Notes: generated from the letters alone by a model not told the origin. Positions 8,008-16,648 are shown, counted from the stretch's first letter. The stretch: 64,000 bases of DNA from Parvibaculum sp039973015 (GCF_039973015.1 NZ_JBDWLT010000007.1:230416-294415), one strand, 5' to 3'. Numbers and translations: made by a program.

Positions 8008-9048
8008 TCAGTCGAACGTCAGTTCATTGTCGCCGAGCGGTACAAAATAACTGTCCACGTCGCCCGCCGTCATGTCGGCCAGCGTTGCGGGCTTCCACTT
8101 CGGTGCCTGATCCTTGTCGATCACCACGGCGCGCACGCCCTCGTAGAAATCATGTCCCTTGATGAAGCCATTGATGAGACGGAATTCGAGCTTCATGCAT
8201 TCCTCGAATTCGAGCTTCGCGCCTTCGCGCACTTGCCGGAAGGCAACCAGCGTCGAAGTCGGTGATTTGGCTTCGATGATTTCCGCCGTCTTCGCCGCCC
8301 ATTCGCCGCCATCGGCGCGAAGCGAGGCAATGATTTCGGCCACTGACCCCTTCGAGAAATGCCGGCAGATATCCTCCTGGATCGCGGCGAGCGGCGCCGG
8401 GCCCTCTTCTTCCGCCACTTCTTTCAACGCTTCGGTGAGCGGCACCCCGCCCGCAATCCGGTCTTTCAGCGTCTCCAGCCGTTCGGATGGTACATAGGCA
8501 TCCGCGATCCCTGCATAGATCGCGTCGGCCGCCTTGAGCCGCGCGCCTGTAAGCGCGAGATAAAGACCCGTCTCTCCCGGCGCACGTGGCAAAAAGTAAG
8601 TGCCCCCCACATCGGGGAACAGGCCTATCCCCGTTTCCGGCATCGCAAAGGTGAGCCTCTCGCTCGCCACCCGATACGATCCGTGGACTGACAAACCGAC
8701 GCCGCCGCCCATGTTGATCCCGTCCATCAGCGCGATGAAGGGCTTGGGATAATGCTTGATGCAGGTATTGAGCTGATACTCCTCGCGCCAGAAGGCGAGC
8801 GCGGAAGGATCGCCCGCGCGCCCCCAGTCATGCAGCGCACGAATATCGCCACCCGCACAGAACGCCTTCTCGCCCGCCCCCTCAATCACAATACACTGGA
8901 CGCGCTCGTCCGCCACCCATTCCCGCAGTTGCGGATGAATGAGCCGCACCATGCCGAGCGTCAGCGCGTTCAGCGCCTTCGGGCGGTTCAGCGTAATCAC
9001 GCCCGCCGAGCCGCGCCTCTCGAACAGAACTTCAGCTTCCTCGCTCAT
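8008..9048 (-). CDS. 3-hydroxyisobutyryl-CoA hydrolase
   Basis: The 346-residue protein belongs to the crotonase superfamily and most resembles HIBCH, which releases free 3-hydroxyisobutyrate from its CoA ester in valine breakdown. It has the oxyanion-hole segments EKAFCAGGDIRAL and DGINMGGGVGLSVHG, and the HIBCH-type MPETGIGLFPDVGGTYFLPR with the catalytic Glu and Asp. The length exceeds a simple enoyl-CoA hydratase (about 260), as expected for HIBCH. Its neighbours, the isobutyryl-CoA dehydrogenase upstream and mmsB 22 bases downstream, are the adjoining pathway steps. Confidence 0.94.
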   Translation of the reverse strand: MSEEAEVLFERRGSAGVITLNRPKALNALTLGMVRLIHPQLREWVADERVQCIVIEGAGEKAFCAGGDIRALHDWGRAGDPSALAFWREEYQLNTCIKHYPKPFIALMDGINMGGGVGLSVHGSYRVASERLTFAMPETGIGLFPDVGGTYFLPRAPGETGLYLALTGARLKAADAIYAGIADAYVPSERLETLKDRIAGGVPLTEALKEVAEEEGPAPLAAIQEDICRHFSKGSVAEIIASLRADGGEWAAKTAEIIEAKSPTSTLVAFRQVREGAKLEFEECMKLEFRLINGFIKGHDFYEGVRAVVIDKDQAPKWKPATLADMTAGDVDSYFVPLGDNELTFD

Positions 9049-9064
9049 CGCACTCCCGCACTCA

Positions 9065-10201
9065 CTATTTCAGCAGTTCGCGCGCGATGATCACGCGCAT
9101 GATCTCGTTCGTTCCCTCAAGGATCTGGTGCACACGTGCATCGCGCAGGTGCCGCTCCAGCGGAAAATCCTTGAGGTATCCATAACCGCCGTGGATTTGC
9201 AGCGCCTCGTTGATGACGCGGAAGCCCGCATCGGTCGCGAAGCGTTTCGCCATCGCTGCCTTCATCGTCGCGTCGGGCGCCTTCGCATCCACCTTCGTCG
9301 CCGCGTTGTAGATCATCAGCCGCGCCGCTTCGAGTTCGGTCGCCATGTCCGCGAGCTTGAATTGCAGCGCCTGGAAATCGGCGAGCTTGCGGCCGAATTG
9401 TTCGCGCTCCCCGAGATAGGACTTCGCGCGCTTAAGCGCCGCCTCCGCCGTCCCGAGCGAGCACGCGCCGATATTGATGCGGCCCCCGTCAAGGCCGGAC
9501 ATCGCGATCTTGAAGCCCTCGCCCTCCGCACCGATCAGGTTGTCGACAGGTACGCGGCAATCCTCGAAGATGACCTGCGCCGTCGGCTGGCTGTTCCAGC
9601 CCATCTTCCGTTCAGGCACACCGAAGGAAAGCCCCGGCGTCCCCTTCTCGATCACGAGGCAGGAAACGCCCTTCGGCCCCGCCTCGCCCGTGCGCACCAT
9701 GCAGACATATATGTCAGATGTGCCCGCGCCCGAGATGAAGGCCTTGTTGCCATTCAATACATAGTGGCCGCCATCCTTCACCGCCTTCGTCTTCAGCGAC
9801 GCCGCATCCGACCCGCTCGAAGGCTCCGTCAGGCAATAGCTCGCGATCAGTTCCATCGGCGTCAGCTTCGGCAGCCATTTCTGCCGCTGCTCTTCCGTCC
9901 CGTAGCGGTCGATCATCCACGACGCCATATTGTGGATCGAGAGAAACGCCGCCGTCGATGTGCAGCCTTCCGACAGCGCCTCGAAGATCAGCGCCGCGTC
10001 GATCCGGCTTAGCGCCGACCCGCCCACATCCTCGCGCACATAGATGCCCGCAAAGCCGAGCTCCGCCGCCTTGCGCAGCTTGTCCACAGGGAAGAAGGAA
10101 TCCCGGTCCCAGTCCGCCGCATGAGGCGCAAGTTCAGCCGCCGCAAAGTTCCGCGCCACGTCCTGAAACGCCTGCTGTTCTTCCGTAAGCTCGAACCGCA
10201 T
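9065..10201 (-). CDS. Isobutyryl-CoA-type acyl-CoA dehydrogenase
   Basis: This 378-residue FAD enzyme has the full acyl-CoA dehydrogenase fold: an N-terminal helical domain, YCLTEPSSGSDAASLKTKA in the beta domain, and a C-terminal domain with REQFGRKLADFQALQFKLADM and the closing EGTNEIMRVIIARELLK. The start at 10201 has GGAGG just ahead; the ATG five codons upstream lies inside that site. The operon partners (HIBCH and 3-hydroxyisobutyrate dehydrogenase) make isobutyryl-CoA (ACAD8-like) the likely substrate, although sequence alone would allow other short branched acyl-CoAs. Electrons would go to ETF. Confidence 0.93.
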   Translation of the reverse strand: MRFELTEEQQAFQDVARNFAAAELAPHAADWDRDSFFPVDKLRKAAELGFAGIYVREDVGGSALSRIDAALIFEALSEGCTSTAAFLSIHNMASWMIDRYGTEEQRQKWLPKLTPMELIASYCLTEPSSGSDAASLKTKAVKDGGHYVLNGNKAFISGAGTSDIYVCMVRTGEAGPKGVSCLVIEKGTPGLSFGVPERKMGWNSQPTAQVIFEDCRVPVDNLIGAEGEGFKIAMSGLDGGRINIGACSLGTAEAALKRAKSYLGEREQFGRKLADFQALQFKLADMATELEAARLMIYNAATKVDAKAPDATMKAAMAKRFATDAGFRVINEALQIHGGYGYLKDFPLERHLRDARVHQILEGTNEIMRVIIARELLK

Positions 10202-10389
10202 TTCTCCGCCTCCCATGCGCGCCTTGATACCAGGCCTTTTCAGCGGTGATACTGGCCACCCATGACCCTGTCAACGAAACGGCCCTGAAGCATCGCGCCG
10301 CATGGCGGCTAACGCTGCGGCAATGCGCGGCGGCCACCCGCTTTTGCCCCGGATTGCGCGCATGTCCCCTTTGGCGCTATGAGTTCTGC

Positions 10390-11397
10390 ATGATGGAAAA
10401 GCACACCGCCCCCGCCTTCCCGGCCACGCGCATGCGCCGCAACCGCAAAAGCGACTGGTCCCGCCGCCTCGTTTCGGAAAACGCCCTCTCGGTGAACGAC
10501 CTGCTTTGGCCGCTCTTTCTGATCGAGGGTGAGGGAAAGCGCGAAACCGTGCCCACCATGCCGGGCGTCGAGCGTCTCAGCGTGGATGAAGCCGTCGCCG
10601 CGGCGCAGGAAGCCGCAAGCTACGGCATCCCCGTCATCGCCCTCTTTCCCTACACCTCGGCTGAAAACCGCGACCCGCAGGGAAGCCTGGCGTACGACCC
10701 GGACAATCTCGTCTGCCGTGCCACCCGCGCCATCAAGCAGGCCGTGCCGGATATCGGTGTCCTCTGCGACGTCGCGCTCGATCCCTATACGAGCCACGGC
10801 CATGACGGCCTCATGTCCGGCGACGTGATCCTCAACGACGAGACGGTCGAGGCGCTGGTGAAACAGGCGCTCGTCCAGGTCGAAGCCGGCTGCGATATCA
10901 TCGCCCCCTCCGACATGATGGATGGCCGCATCGGCGCGATCCGCGCGGGCCTCGAAGCGGCCGGACACACCGACACGCAGATCATGTCCTATGCCGCGAA
11001 ATACGCCTCCGCCTTTTATGGTCCCTTCCGCGACGCCATCGGTTCGACCGGCGCGCTGAAGGGTGACAAACGCACCTACCAGATGGACCCCGCGAATGGC
11101 GACGAGGCCATGCGCGAAGTCGCCCTCGACATCGCGGAAGGCGCGGACATGGTCATGGTAAAGCCGGGCCTGCCCTATCTCGACATCGTCACCCGCGTGA
11201 AGGCCGAGTTCGGCATGCCGACCTTCGCCTACCAGGTCTCCGGCGAATACTCGATGATCGCCGGCGCCATCGAGCGCGGCTGGTTTGACCGCGACCGCGT
11301 CATCCTCGAAAGCCTTGTGGCCTTCAAGCGCGCGGGCGCCGACGGCGTGCTCACCTATTTCGCACTCGAAGTCGCAAAGCTTCTGAAAACCGCCTGA
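10390..11397 (+). CDS. hemB: Delta-aminolevulinic acid dehydratase (porphobilinogen synthase)
   Basis: The enzyme joins two 5-aminolevulinates into porphobilinogen. The 335-residue form from the ATG at 10390 begins MMEKHTAPAFPATRMRRNRK and fits the family. The two Schiff-base lysines lie in MSYAAKYASAFYGPFRDA and VMVKPGLPYLDIV. The metal-site segment CDVALDPYTSHGHDGL has Asp and His in place of the zinc cysteines, the pattern of Mg-dependent alphaproteobacterial enzymes. The open frame continues upstream to 10246 but without similarity. The stop is only 12 bases from that of the convergent TetR gene. hemA is on the other strand at 2656-3867. Confidence 0.97.
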   Translation: MMEKHTAPAFPATRMRRNRKSDWSRRLVSENALSVNDLLWPLFLIEGEGKRETVPTMPGVERLSVDEAVAAAQEAASYGIPVIALFPYTSAENRDPQGSLAYDPDNLVCRATRAIKQAVPDIGVLCDVALDPYTSHGHDGLMSGDVILNDETVEALVKQALVQVEAGCDIIAPSDMMDGRIGAIRAGLEAAGHTDTQIMSYAAKYASAFYGPFRDAIGSTGALKGDKRTYQMDPANGDEAMREVALDIAEGADMVMVKPGLPYLDIVTRVKAEFGMPTFAYQVSGEYSMIAGAIERGWFDRDRVILESLVAFKRAGADGVLTYFALEVAKLLKTA

Positions 11398-11409
11398 AAG
11401 TTCTGCCGG

Positions 11410-11868
11410 TCAGGCGTCGAGCCCCGCCAGCCGGAGCGAAGCCTCGCCGTGAAGCGCGGCGAGCCCGCCCGCTTTTTCCGCAAGCTCGCCAAGGTCCGCC
11501 ACGAGATGTTTCCGGCGGGTTGCCGCCTTCCTGTTGCCGAGCTTGCCGAACATCAACTCGTAGCGGCCGGGATAATCCGCCGCGAAGGCGAGATAGGCTT
11601 CTCTGATCGCCCGCGCGCTCGATACCGCTTCGACATCGTCGATCAGCATGTCGAACCCTTCCAGCGCCACCGCACCCAAAAGCTCATCGAGATTTGAAAA
11701 ATGCCGGTAGGGCGCGGCTTCGGAAACCCCGGCGCGCCGCGCGGCCTCCCGCATGGTCAGCGCATGCCGCCCGCGAATATCGATCAGCGTTGCCGCCGCC
11801 TCCATCAGCCCTTGCTTCAGGTCGCCATGATGGTAGCTCGTTTTCTGTCCTCGCATTCGTGCGCGCAT
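11410..11868 (-). CDS. Short TetR-family regulator
   Basis: The 152-residue protein has a clear TetR helix-turn-helix: LTMREAARRAGVSEAAPYRHF at about residues 38-58, preceded by TSYHHGDLKQGLMEAA, typical of the YHHGDL subgroup. The C-terminal ligand domain starts normally (LAFAADYPGRYELMFGK) but ends about 40 residues before the family norm of 190-200. The gene stops 12 bases from the end of hemB, so the C-terminus may have been lost by truncation. Starts at 11868 and 11856 are both possible. A perfect 10-base palindrome 55 bases upstream is a possible self-operator. No target gene is obvious. Confidence 0.85.
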   Translation of the reverse strand: MRARMRGQKTSYHHGDLKQGLMEAAATLIDIRGRHALTMREAARRAGVSEAAPYRHFSNLDELLGAVALEGFDMLIDDVEAVSSARAIREAYLAFAADYPGRYELMFGKLGNRKAATRRKHLVADLGELAEKAGGLAALHGEASLRLAGLDA

Positions 11869-11922
11869 GATCCGCCGCCCCTCACACGTTCCCGCTTTGT
11901 CTCGATAATTTACATGTTATCG

Positions 11923-11932
11923 ATGTTAACAT
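11923..11932. promoter_or_regulatory. Palindrome ATGTTAACAT upstream of the TetR gene
   Basis: ATGTTAACAT is a perfect palindrome in the AT-rich promoter region of the TetR gene, and the TGTTA element also occurs just before it (TACATGTTATCG). TetR regulators usually bind palindromes in their own promoter, so this is a candidate operator. No experimental or comparative support is available from one sequence. Confidence 0.3.
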
Positions 11933-12058
11933 ATACGTCAACCTTAATATGAGAACGCTCCGTGAACGGAGGATATCGTTTTGCTCCAGAAACGAGTAGA
12001 AAAACGCCCGAAAGATGCCCCTCGAAGAAACCGGCGAGAGTTTACGGAAGAAGAAATC

Positions 12059-13207
12059 TCAGGCGGTGAACTCTTCGTGCATTCCGTCGATGCGCACGAT
12101 CGTATCGGTCACAAACCCGTTAAAGCCTGTCTGCATCCCGATCGAATAGGCACCCATCAGCCCGAACTCGATCCAGTCCCCTTCACCGATATTTTCCGGG
12201 AGATAGAAAGGCAGCTTCAGCACATCGAGGCTGTCGCAGGTCGGCCCAAACAGACGGAACGGCCTGAGCGCTCCGTCCACCGGCCCGTCCTTGCGCACCG
12301 CGCGTACCGGCGGGTCGAGATCGCCATCGCGAATTTCGGAAAGGCATCCATAGATGCCGTCATTGATATAGAGGTCATCGCCCTTGCGCAGGTGCACCTG
12401 CGTCAGCACCGAGCATCCTTCCGCGACAAGCGCCCGTCCCGGCTCGCCATAGAGCGGCACGTCGATCCCGAGCTTCTGCTTCGCATCGGCGATCACATCG
12501 AAATAGGTCTGAAGCGGCGGCACATCCTGCTTGTAGCTCGCGGGAAAACCGCCTCCCACATCGAGATATTCAAGCGGAACACCCGCCTTCTCCGCAACCT
12601 TCTTCGCCATCTCCATCGCAACGCGGAAGGCTTCCGGGTCAAGACACTGACTGCCGACATGAAAGGCAATCGCCGTCCGGCAGCCGTAATCCTTCGCCTT
12701 TTTCAGCAACGCCACGGCAGCGTCCGGCGCCGCACCGAACTTCGCCGAGAGATCGTAGACCGCTTTTCCCTTCGGCGTTGCAATCCGGACTTCCACGGTG
12801 ATGTCCCTGCCCGCAATCGAGACAAGCTTGTCCAGCTCGTCTGGATGGTCGACCACATAATCGGTAATGCCGTAAACATCCGCCGCCGCTTCGAGAGCAC
12901 CGCGCCCCTTCACCGGGTGGTTGAAATAGCAATGCGCGTCGGGAAGCTGCTCCGTCACCTTCGCGATCTCGGAGATCGACGCCGTGTCGAAATGCTCGAT
13001 CCCGCCCTCATGCAGCGCCTTCAACACATAAGGATGCGGATTGCACTTCGTCGCATAAAGGACCGTACCGGGAAATCCTTCGACAAAGGTCCGCGCGCGG
13101 TCCCGCAGAATATCCGGAAAGACGCAGAAAACCGGATAGGACGGATTGAGCCGGCGGATGACCTCCGCAACCGAGGGAAAGCTGGGCTGGCGAAAAGGAG
13201 AACTCAT
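12059..13207 (-). CDS. Ornithine (lysine/ornithine) decarboxylase, type III PLP
   Basis: The 382-residue protein belongs to the alanine-racemase-fold decarboxylases. It has the PLP lysine in TVLYATKCNPHPYVLKAL, the glycine-rich phosphate loop LDVGGGFPASY, the GEPGRALVAEG motif, and FGPTCDSLDVL with the catalytic Cys near the C-terminus. Family members make putrescine from ornithine; some also accept lysine. The start is the ATG at 13207, which overlaps the stop of the upstream dehydrogenase as ATGA, implying translational coupling. An earlier start at 13246 would lie inside the upstream gene. Why it is paired with a beta-hydroxyacid dehydrogenase is unclear. Confidence 0.93.
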   Translation of the reverse strand: MSSPFRQPSFPSVAEVIRRLNPSYPVFCVFPDILRDRARTFVEGFPGTVLYATKCNPHPYVLKALHEGGIEHFDTASISEIAKVTEQLPDAHCYFNHPVKGRGALEAAADVYGITDYVVDHPDELDKLVSIAGRDITVEVRIATPKGKAVYDLSAKFGAAPDAAVALLKKAKDYGCRTAIAFHVGSQCLDPEAFRVAMEMAKKVAEKAGVPLEYLDVGGGFPASYKQDVPPLQTYFDVIADAKQKLGIDVPLYGEPGRALVAEGCSVLTQVHLRKGDDLYINDGIYGCLSEIRDGDLDPPVRAVRKDGPVDGALRPFRLFGPTCDSLDVLKLPFYLPENIGEGDWIEFGLMGAYSIGMQTGFNGFVTDTIVRIDGMHEEFTA

Positions 13208-14073
13208 GCCTTGTTCAATCTGGCAATCAGGCTCGAAGTGTCCCACCGTTTGCCGCCCATCGCCTGCACCTCCGAATAAAACTGGTCGACCAGCGCCGTC
13301 ACTGGCAGATGTGAACCGTTCCGCCTGGCTTCGTCGAGGCAGATGGAAAGATCCTTCCGCATCCAGTCCACAGCAAAGCCGAAATCGAACTTGCCCTCTA
13401 TCATCGTCTTGTAACGGTTTTCCATCTGCCAGCTCTGCGCCGCGCCCTTGGAAATCGTTTCGATCACGGCCTCCGCGTCGAGACCCGCCTGTTCGGCGAA
13501 ATGGAGTCCTTCCGCCAGTCCCTCCACCAGCCCTGCGATGCAGATCTGGTTCACCATCTTGGTCAACTGCCCGGCGCCCGAAGGGCCAATGAGCTTCGCC
13601 ATACGTGCAAAGGCGTCGATAACCGGCCTGGCCGTCGCGAAGGCGTCTTCGTCTCCGCCTGCCATCACCGTCAGCACACCGTTCTCCGCGCCTGCCTGGC
13701 CGCCCGAAACCGGCGCATCGATGAAGGCAATTTCGCGCCCCCTGGCTTCTCCGTAGAGTTCGCGCGCGACGGCGGCCGATGCCGTCGTGTGATCGACGAA
13801 GATCGTCCCCTTGCCCATCCCGTTGAATGCGCCGTCCGGTCCGGTTGTCACCTCGCGCAGGTCGTCATCATTGCCAACACAGGCAAAAACGATCTCCGCT
13901 CCCGCCGCCGCTGCCTTCGGTGTCGCCGCCGAAGCACCGCCATGAGCTTTCACCCATGCTTCGGCCTTCGCGCCGGTGCGGTTGTAGACGATGACCTCGT
14001 GCCCGGCCTTTTTGAGATGCCCGGCCATCGGATATCCCATCACGCCCAGCCCGATAAATGCGACCTTGCTCAC
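13204..14073 (-). CDS. Beta-hydroxyacid dehydrogenase (3-hydroxyisobutyrate dehydrogenase family)
   Basis: The 289-residue NAD(P)-dependent enzyme has the Rossmann start VAFIGLGVMGYPMAGHL, the substrate loop DAPVSGGQAGAENGVLTVMAGG and the catalytic lysine in GAGQLTKMVNQ. It is a paralogue of mmsB (7095-7985) but closer to the tartronate-semialdehyde/2-hydroxy-3-oxopropionate reductase and glyoxylate reductase branches. Substrate cannot be fixed from sequence. It is translationally coupled (ATGA) to the downstream ornithine decarboxylase gene. Confidence 0.9.
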   Translation of the reverse strand: MSKVAFIGLGVMGYPMAGHLKKAGHEVIVYNRTGAKAEAWVKAHGGASAATPKAAAAGAEIVFACVGNDDDLREVTTGPDGAFNGMGKGTIFVDHTTASAAVARELYGEARGREIAFIDAPVSGGQAGAENGVLTVMAGGDEDAFATARPVIDAFARMAKLIGPSGAGQLTKMVNQICIAGLVEGLAEGLHFAEQAGLDAEAVIETISKGAAQSWQMENRYKTMIEGKFDFGFAVDWMRKDLSICLDEARRNGSHLPVTALVDQFYSEVQAMGGKRWDTSSLIARLNKA

Positions 14074-14138
14074 CAGCGGCCTCCTCGCTTCGCTTTTGTT
14101 CTCTTCCGCCTATCTAACAGGCCAGCCCCCTCAAGCGC

Positions 14139-14169
14139 AAAAAAGCCCCCGCGCGGCACGCGGAGGCCT
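14139..14169 (-). terminator. Rho-independent terminator of the exb/TonB-like operon
   Basis: On the minus strand an imperfect GC-rich stem (GCCTCCGCG / CGCGGGGGC, one mismatch) with a five-base loop is followed by six T residues. It lies 20 bases after the stop of the TonB-like gene. Confidence 0.8.
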
Positions 14170-14189
14170 TTTCACCAAACTGCAAAAAC

Positions 14190-15032
14190 CTACTGTATCC
14201 GGCCTTCCGCCGCGATGTGTCCCGTCCGGCAGAGCTGCGACGACCGCCATGTGCATTTCGCATAATAAAGCCGCACGATGTCACCCTCGCGGGTCATGTC
14301 ATAGCAGTCCGTCGTGCCGTACTGGATGACCTTCGCGGCGTGGCACCAGCGATTGCCTTCGATCCACCACTTCCCGTCACCGGATTCGCTGCGCGTCGAA
14401 GACGTGCCGCGATGATAGGTCTGGAAGAAATAATGCTTGAGGTCGACATCCGTCGTCCCGTCGGGATGCAGGTCTATCGTCGTCTCGACATAGCGGCTGC
14501 TGCCTTGCACATCGATGCGGCCCATCTCCAGCACGAAGGTCTTGCCCGTCATTTGCGCGCGGATCTGTCCGGCGGTCAGCGAGTCGCCCTTCTTGTTGAG
14601 GATCGTCTCCTCCGCGTCGCCGCCCGCGCCTCCCGCGGTGCCGCCTTCCGTACCGCCGCCAGCACTTGCCGCCTGCTCGACGGGTTTCGGCGTCGGTTCG
14701 GGAATTTCCTCCGGTGGCGGCATCGGCTTCGCCGATTTCCGCACCACGGTTTCCTTCTTGGGCTCCGGCTTGGGCGGTTCCGGTTTCACCTCCGGCTTCG
14801 GCTCCTCGATGGGCTTGGGCGGTGCTGCATAGCGTTCATTCGCCGATCCCGCCGCGAGCTGAAACGTGACAGACTCGCCTCCGCCCGGTCCCGGCCCGCC
14901 GAAAATACCGCCAAAAGTGAGCAGGAACGAGAGGAACAAAAGCCCGTGCAGAACGACGGACGCGATCAGGAAGTTCCGCAGTCGAAACTCGCGCGGCTCC
15001 ATATCGTCCGGGTTGATGGTTGCGACGCTCAT
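14190..15032 (-). CDS. TonB-like energy transducer with a non-TonB C-terminal domain
   Basis: The 280-residue protein has one membrane anchor (about residues 20-43) with the S-x3-H pattern of TonB/TolA (S25, H29 in ASVVLHGLLF). A Pro/Lys/Glu-rich linker (about 70-115, with PKPEVKPEPPKPEPK) and a Gly/Ala spacer follow. This is the layout of TonB or TolA, and two ExbD genes and an ExbB gene sit directly upstream. The C-terminus (about 150-280) does not look like the TonB domain. It has GDGKWWIEGNRWCHAAK, TTDCYDM and a Cys-rich end, resembling small secreted alphaproteobacterial domains with a GxWxxxGxxxC core. It overlaps the second exbD by four bases (ATGA). The periplasmic target is unknown. 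Confidence 0.8.
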   Translation of the reverse strand: MSVATINPDDMEPREFRLRNFLIASVVLHGLLFLSFLLTFGGIFGGPGPGGGESVTFQLAAGSANERYAAPPKPIEEPKPEVKPEPPKPEPKKETVVRKSAKPMPPPEEIPEPTPKPVEQAASAGGGTEGGTAGGAGGDAEETILNKKGDSLTAGQIRAQMTGKTFVLEMGRIDVQGSSRYVETTIDLHPDGTTDVDLKHYFFQTYHRGTSSTRSESGDGKWWIEGNRWCHAAKVIQYGTTDCYDMTREGDIVRLYYAKCTWRSSQLCRTGHIAAEGRIQ

Positions 15033-15433
15033 GAGCCTCGCTCCGTCATGATCGTCACTTGCTCGACGCCCGCCTCGCGCAATCCTTCCATCAGTTCGAG
15101 TACCGCGTCCGCCGGTGCATTCGCATCCGCCTTGATCGCGACTCGCTTCGTATTGCTATCCTTCAGGTGCTTTTCCATCATCACGCCCGAAAGCTTCGCA
15201 TCCATCACCCGGTCGCCGAGCCAGATGAACCCGTCCGCTTCCACAATCAGTGTCGTCGGCACATCCTTCTCGCGGTCATTCAGCGCCCCTTCCGGCAGCG
15301 ACACCGCGATATTCTCGGATGGCTGCATCGTGCCTGCGAGCAGGAAGAAGATGAGCAGCAGGAACACCACGTTGATCAGCGGCACCAGCGTCTCGAATTG
15401 CCTGCGCGGCGGCTCTTCGTCGAAATCGATCAT
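15029..15433 (-). CDS. ExbD-like protein with Asn in place of the proton-carrying Asp
   Basis: This 134-residue protein has the ExbD/TolR plan: a short cytoplasmic start, one membrane helix (VPLINVVFLLLIFFLLAGT) and a periplasmic domain. In ExbD and TolR the helix carries an Asp essential for proton use (PFIDV, PLLDV). Here that position is Asn21 (PLINV). The partner ExbD encoded just upstream keeps the Asp, suggesting a mixed dimer with one active subunit. Its start overlaps the upstream stop (ATGA) and its stop overlaps the TonB-like start, so all are translationally coupled. Confidence 0.9.
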   Translation of the reverse strand: MIDFDEEPPRRQFETLVPLINVVFLLLIFFLLAGTMQPSENIAVSLPEGALNDREKDVPTTLIVEADGFIWLGDRVMDAKLSGVMMEKHLKDSNTKRVAIKADANAPADAVLELMEGLREAGVEQVTIMTERGS

Positions 15434-15837
15434 TTTGTGATCTTCTCCACGCGTGCCGTACCGACATTCTTCGCACCCGACTCTCGCGCTGCTTCCACCG
15501 CGGCGACGAGCGCCTGTGTGCGCGATCCCTTCTCGGCGAGAATAGTGACGGTAATGTCCTTGCGCTCTCCGATGGCCGTCTTCAGCCCTTCGGGCAATGC
15601 CCTGCGTTCAATCGGCGTTCCGTCGATGGCGATGGTGCCATCGCCGTTCAGCCAGATTTCCACCACACGCGCATCCTTCGGCAGATCGTCCGCGCTGGGC
15701 GCAGGCGTTACCACCGACAGCGACTGCGTCTGCAGAAACGATGTCGTCAGCATGAAGAAGATGAGCAGCAGGAACACCACATCGATCAGCGGCGTCAGGC
15801 TGGCCATCCCTCGCTTCCGGGTTGGGGCCTCGAACAT
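15430..15837 (-). CDS. exbD: ExbD biopolymer transport protein
   Basis: The 135-residue product from the ATG at 15837 (MFEAPTRKRGMASLTPLIDV) has the ExbD membrane helix with the conserved Asp19 in PLIDVVFLLLIFFML, followed by a periplasmic domain. GGGAG precedes the chosen start; the upstream part of the frame overlaps exbB and is not used. ExbD works with ExbB to turn proton-motive force into movement of a TonB-type protein. It lies between exbB and a second ExbD that lacks this Asp. Confidence 0.93.
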   Translation of the reverse strand: MFEAPTRKRGMASLTPLIDVVFLLLIFFMLTTSFLQTQSLSVVTPAPSADDLPKDARVVEIWLNGDGTIAIDGTPIERRALPEGLKTAIGERKDITVTILAEKGSRTQALVAAVEAARESGAKNVGTARVEKITK

Positions 15838-15859
15838 GCTCGGAACTCCCGTCAGGCCG

Positions 15860-16648
15860 TTATTGTGCCGCCCGGGACTGGGAAGACCCCGGCCTTGCAT
15901 GCAGCGCCGCGATCACACGCGATGAACCATCCCGCATCGAGAGCCGCACCTGATCGACCTTGCCTTCGAGAAGATTGAGCGCAGTGATCGCAGGCAGCGC
16001 CACGATAAGGCCGACGGCAGTCGTCAGCAGCGCCACCCAGATGCCGCCCGAAAGCAGCGCCGGGTCGACTTGCGTGCCCGCCGCCTCAAGGCTCTGGAAA
16101 GCGTTGATCATGCCGATAACCGTGCCAAGCAGACCGAGTAGCGGCGAGATATTGCCGATCACCTCAAGCCAGCGCAGATAGCGTTGCAACGAGCCGAGCT
16201 CCATCGTGCCCACGCGCTGGATTTCCGCCGCCACGTCCTCGTCGCGCAGATCGCCGCGCATCTTCGCGCGAACGCCCGATGCCATCGCGCGCGCAAGCGG
16301 CGTCTTGTGCTTCTTCAGGATTTCGAGCGACCCGCCCAGATCTCCTCGCTCGATCTTGTCGACAGCCGGATCGACAAAGCCGCGCCGGGACAGCCCCGAT
16401 GTCCAGAACTGGACGATTTTGAGCAGGATGATCGCCGCGGAAATCACGGAAAGCACCAGCAGGATCGCAACAATGGGACCGCCCTTGTCGATCAGCGAAC
16501 CGATCGAGTACCAGACGTCGCCGCTTCCTCCCTGCGCGATGATGTCGGCCGCGCCGCCCGTCGTGGCGCTGGCCGCGCCATCGGCGGCAGCAGAGGTTCC
16601 CTCAGCCGCGCCATTGGCGGCATCCACGCTTGTTGCTTCTTCAGGCAT
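15860..16648 (-). CDS. exbB: ExbB/TolQ-family proton channel protein
   Basis: The 262-residue protein has an Ala/Gly/Thr-rich N-terminal stretch (about 1-45) and then the MotA/TolQ/ExbB domain with three membrane helices: GGPIVAILLVLSVISAAIILL, then the conserved LEVIGNISPLLGLLGTVIGM, then ALLTTAVGLIVALPAITALN. It forms the pentameric channel that houses ExbD helices. It is the first gene of the four-gene operon ending in the TonB-like protein. A MarR gene diverges from the same 272-bp upstream region. Confidence 0.93.
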   Translation of the reverse strand: MPEEATSVDAANGAAEGTSAAADGAASATTGGAADIIAQGGSGDVWYSIGSLIDKGGPIVAILLVLSVISAAIILLKIVQFWTSGLSRRGFVDPAVDKIERGDLGGSLEILKKHKTPLARAMASGVRAKMRGDLRDEDVAAEIQRVGTMELGSLQRYLRWLEVIGNISPLLGLLGTVIGMINAFQSLEAAGTQVDPALLSGGIWVALLTTAVGLIVALPAITALNLLEGKVDQVRLSMRDGSSRVIAALHARPGSSQSRAAQ

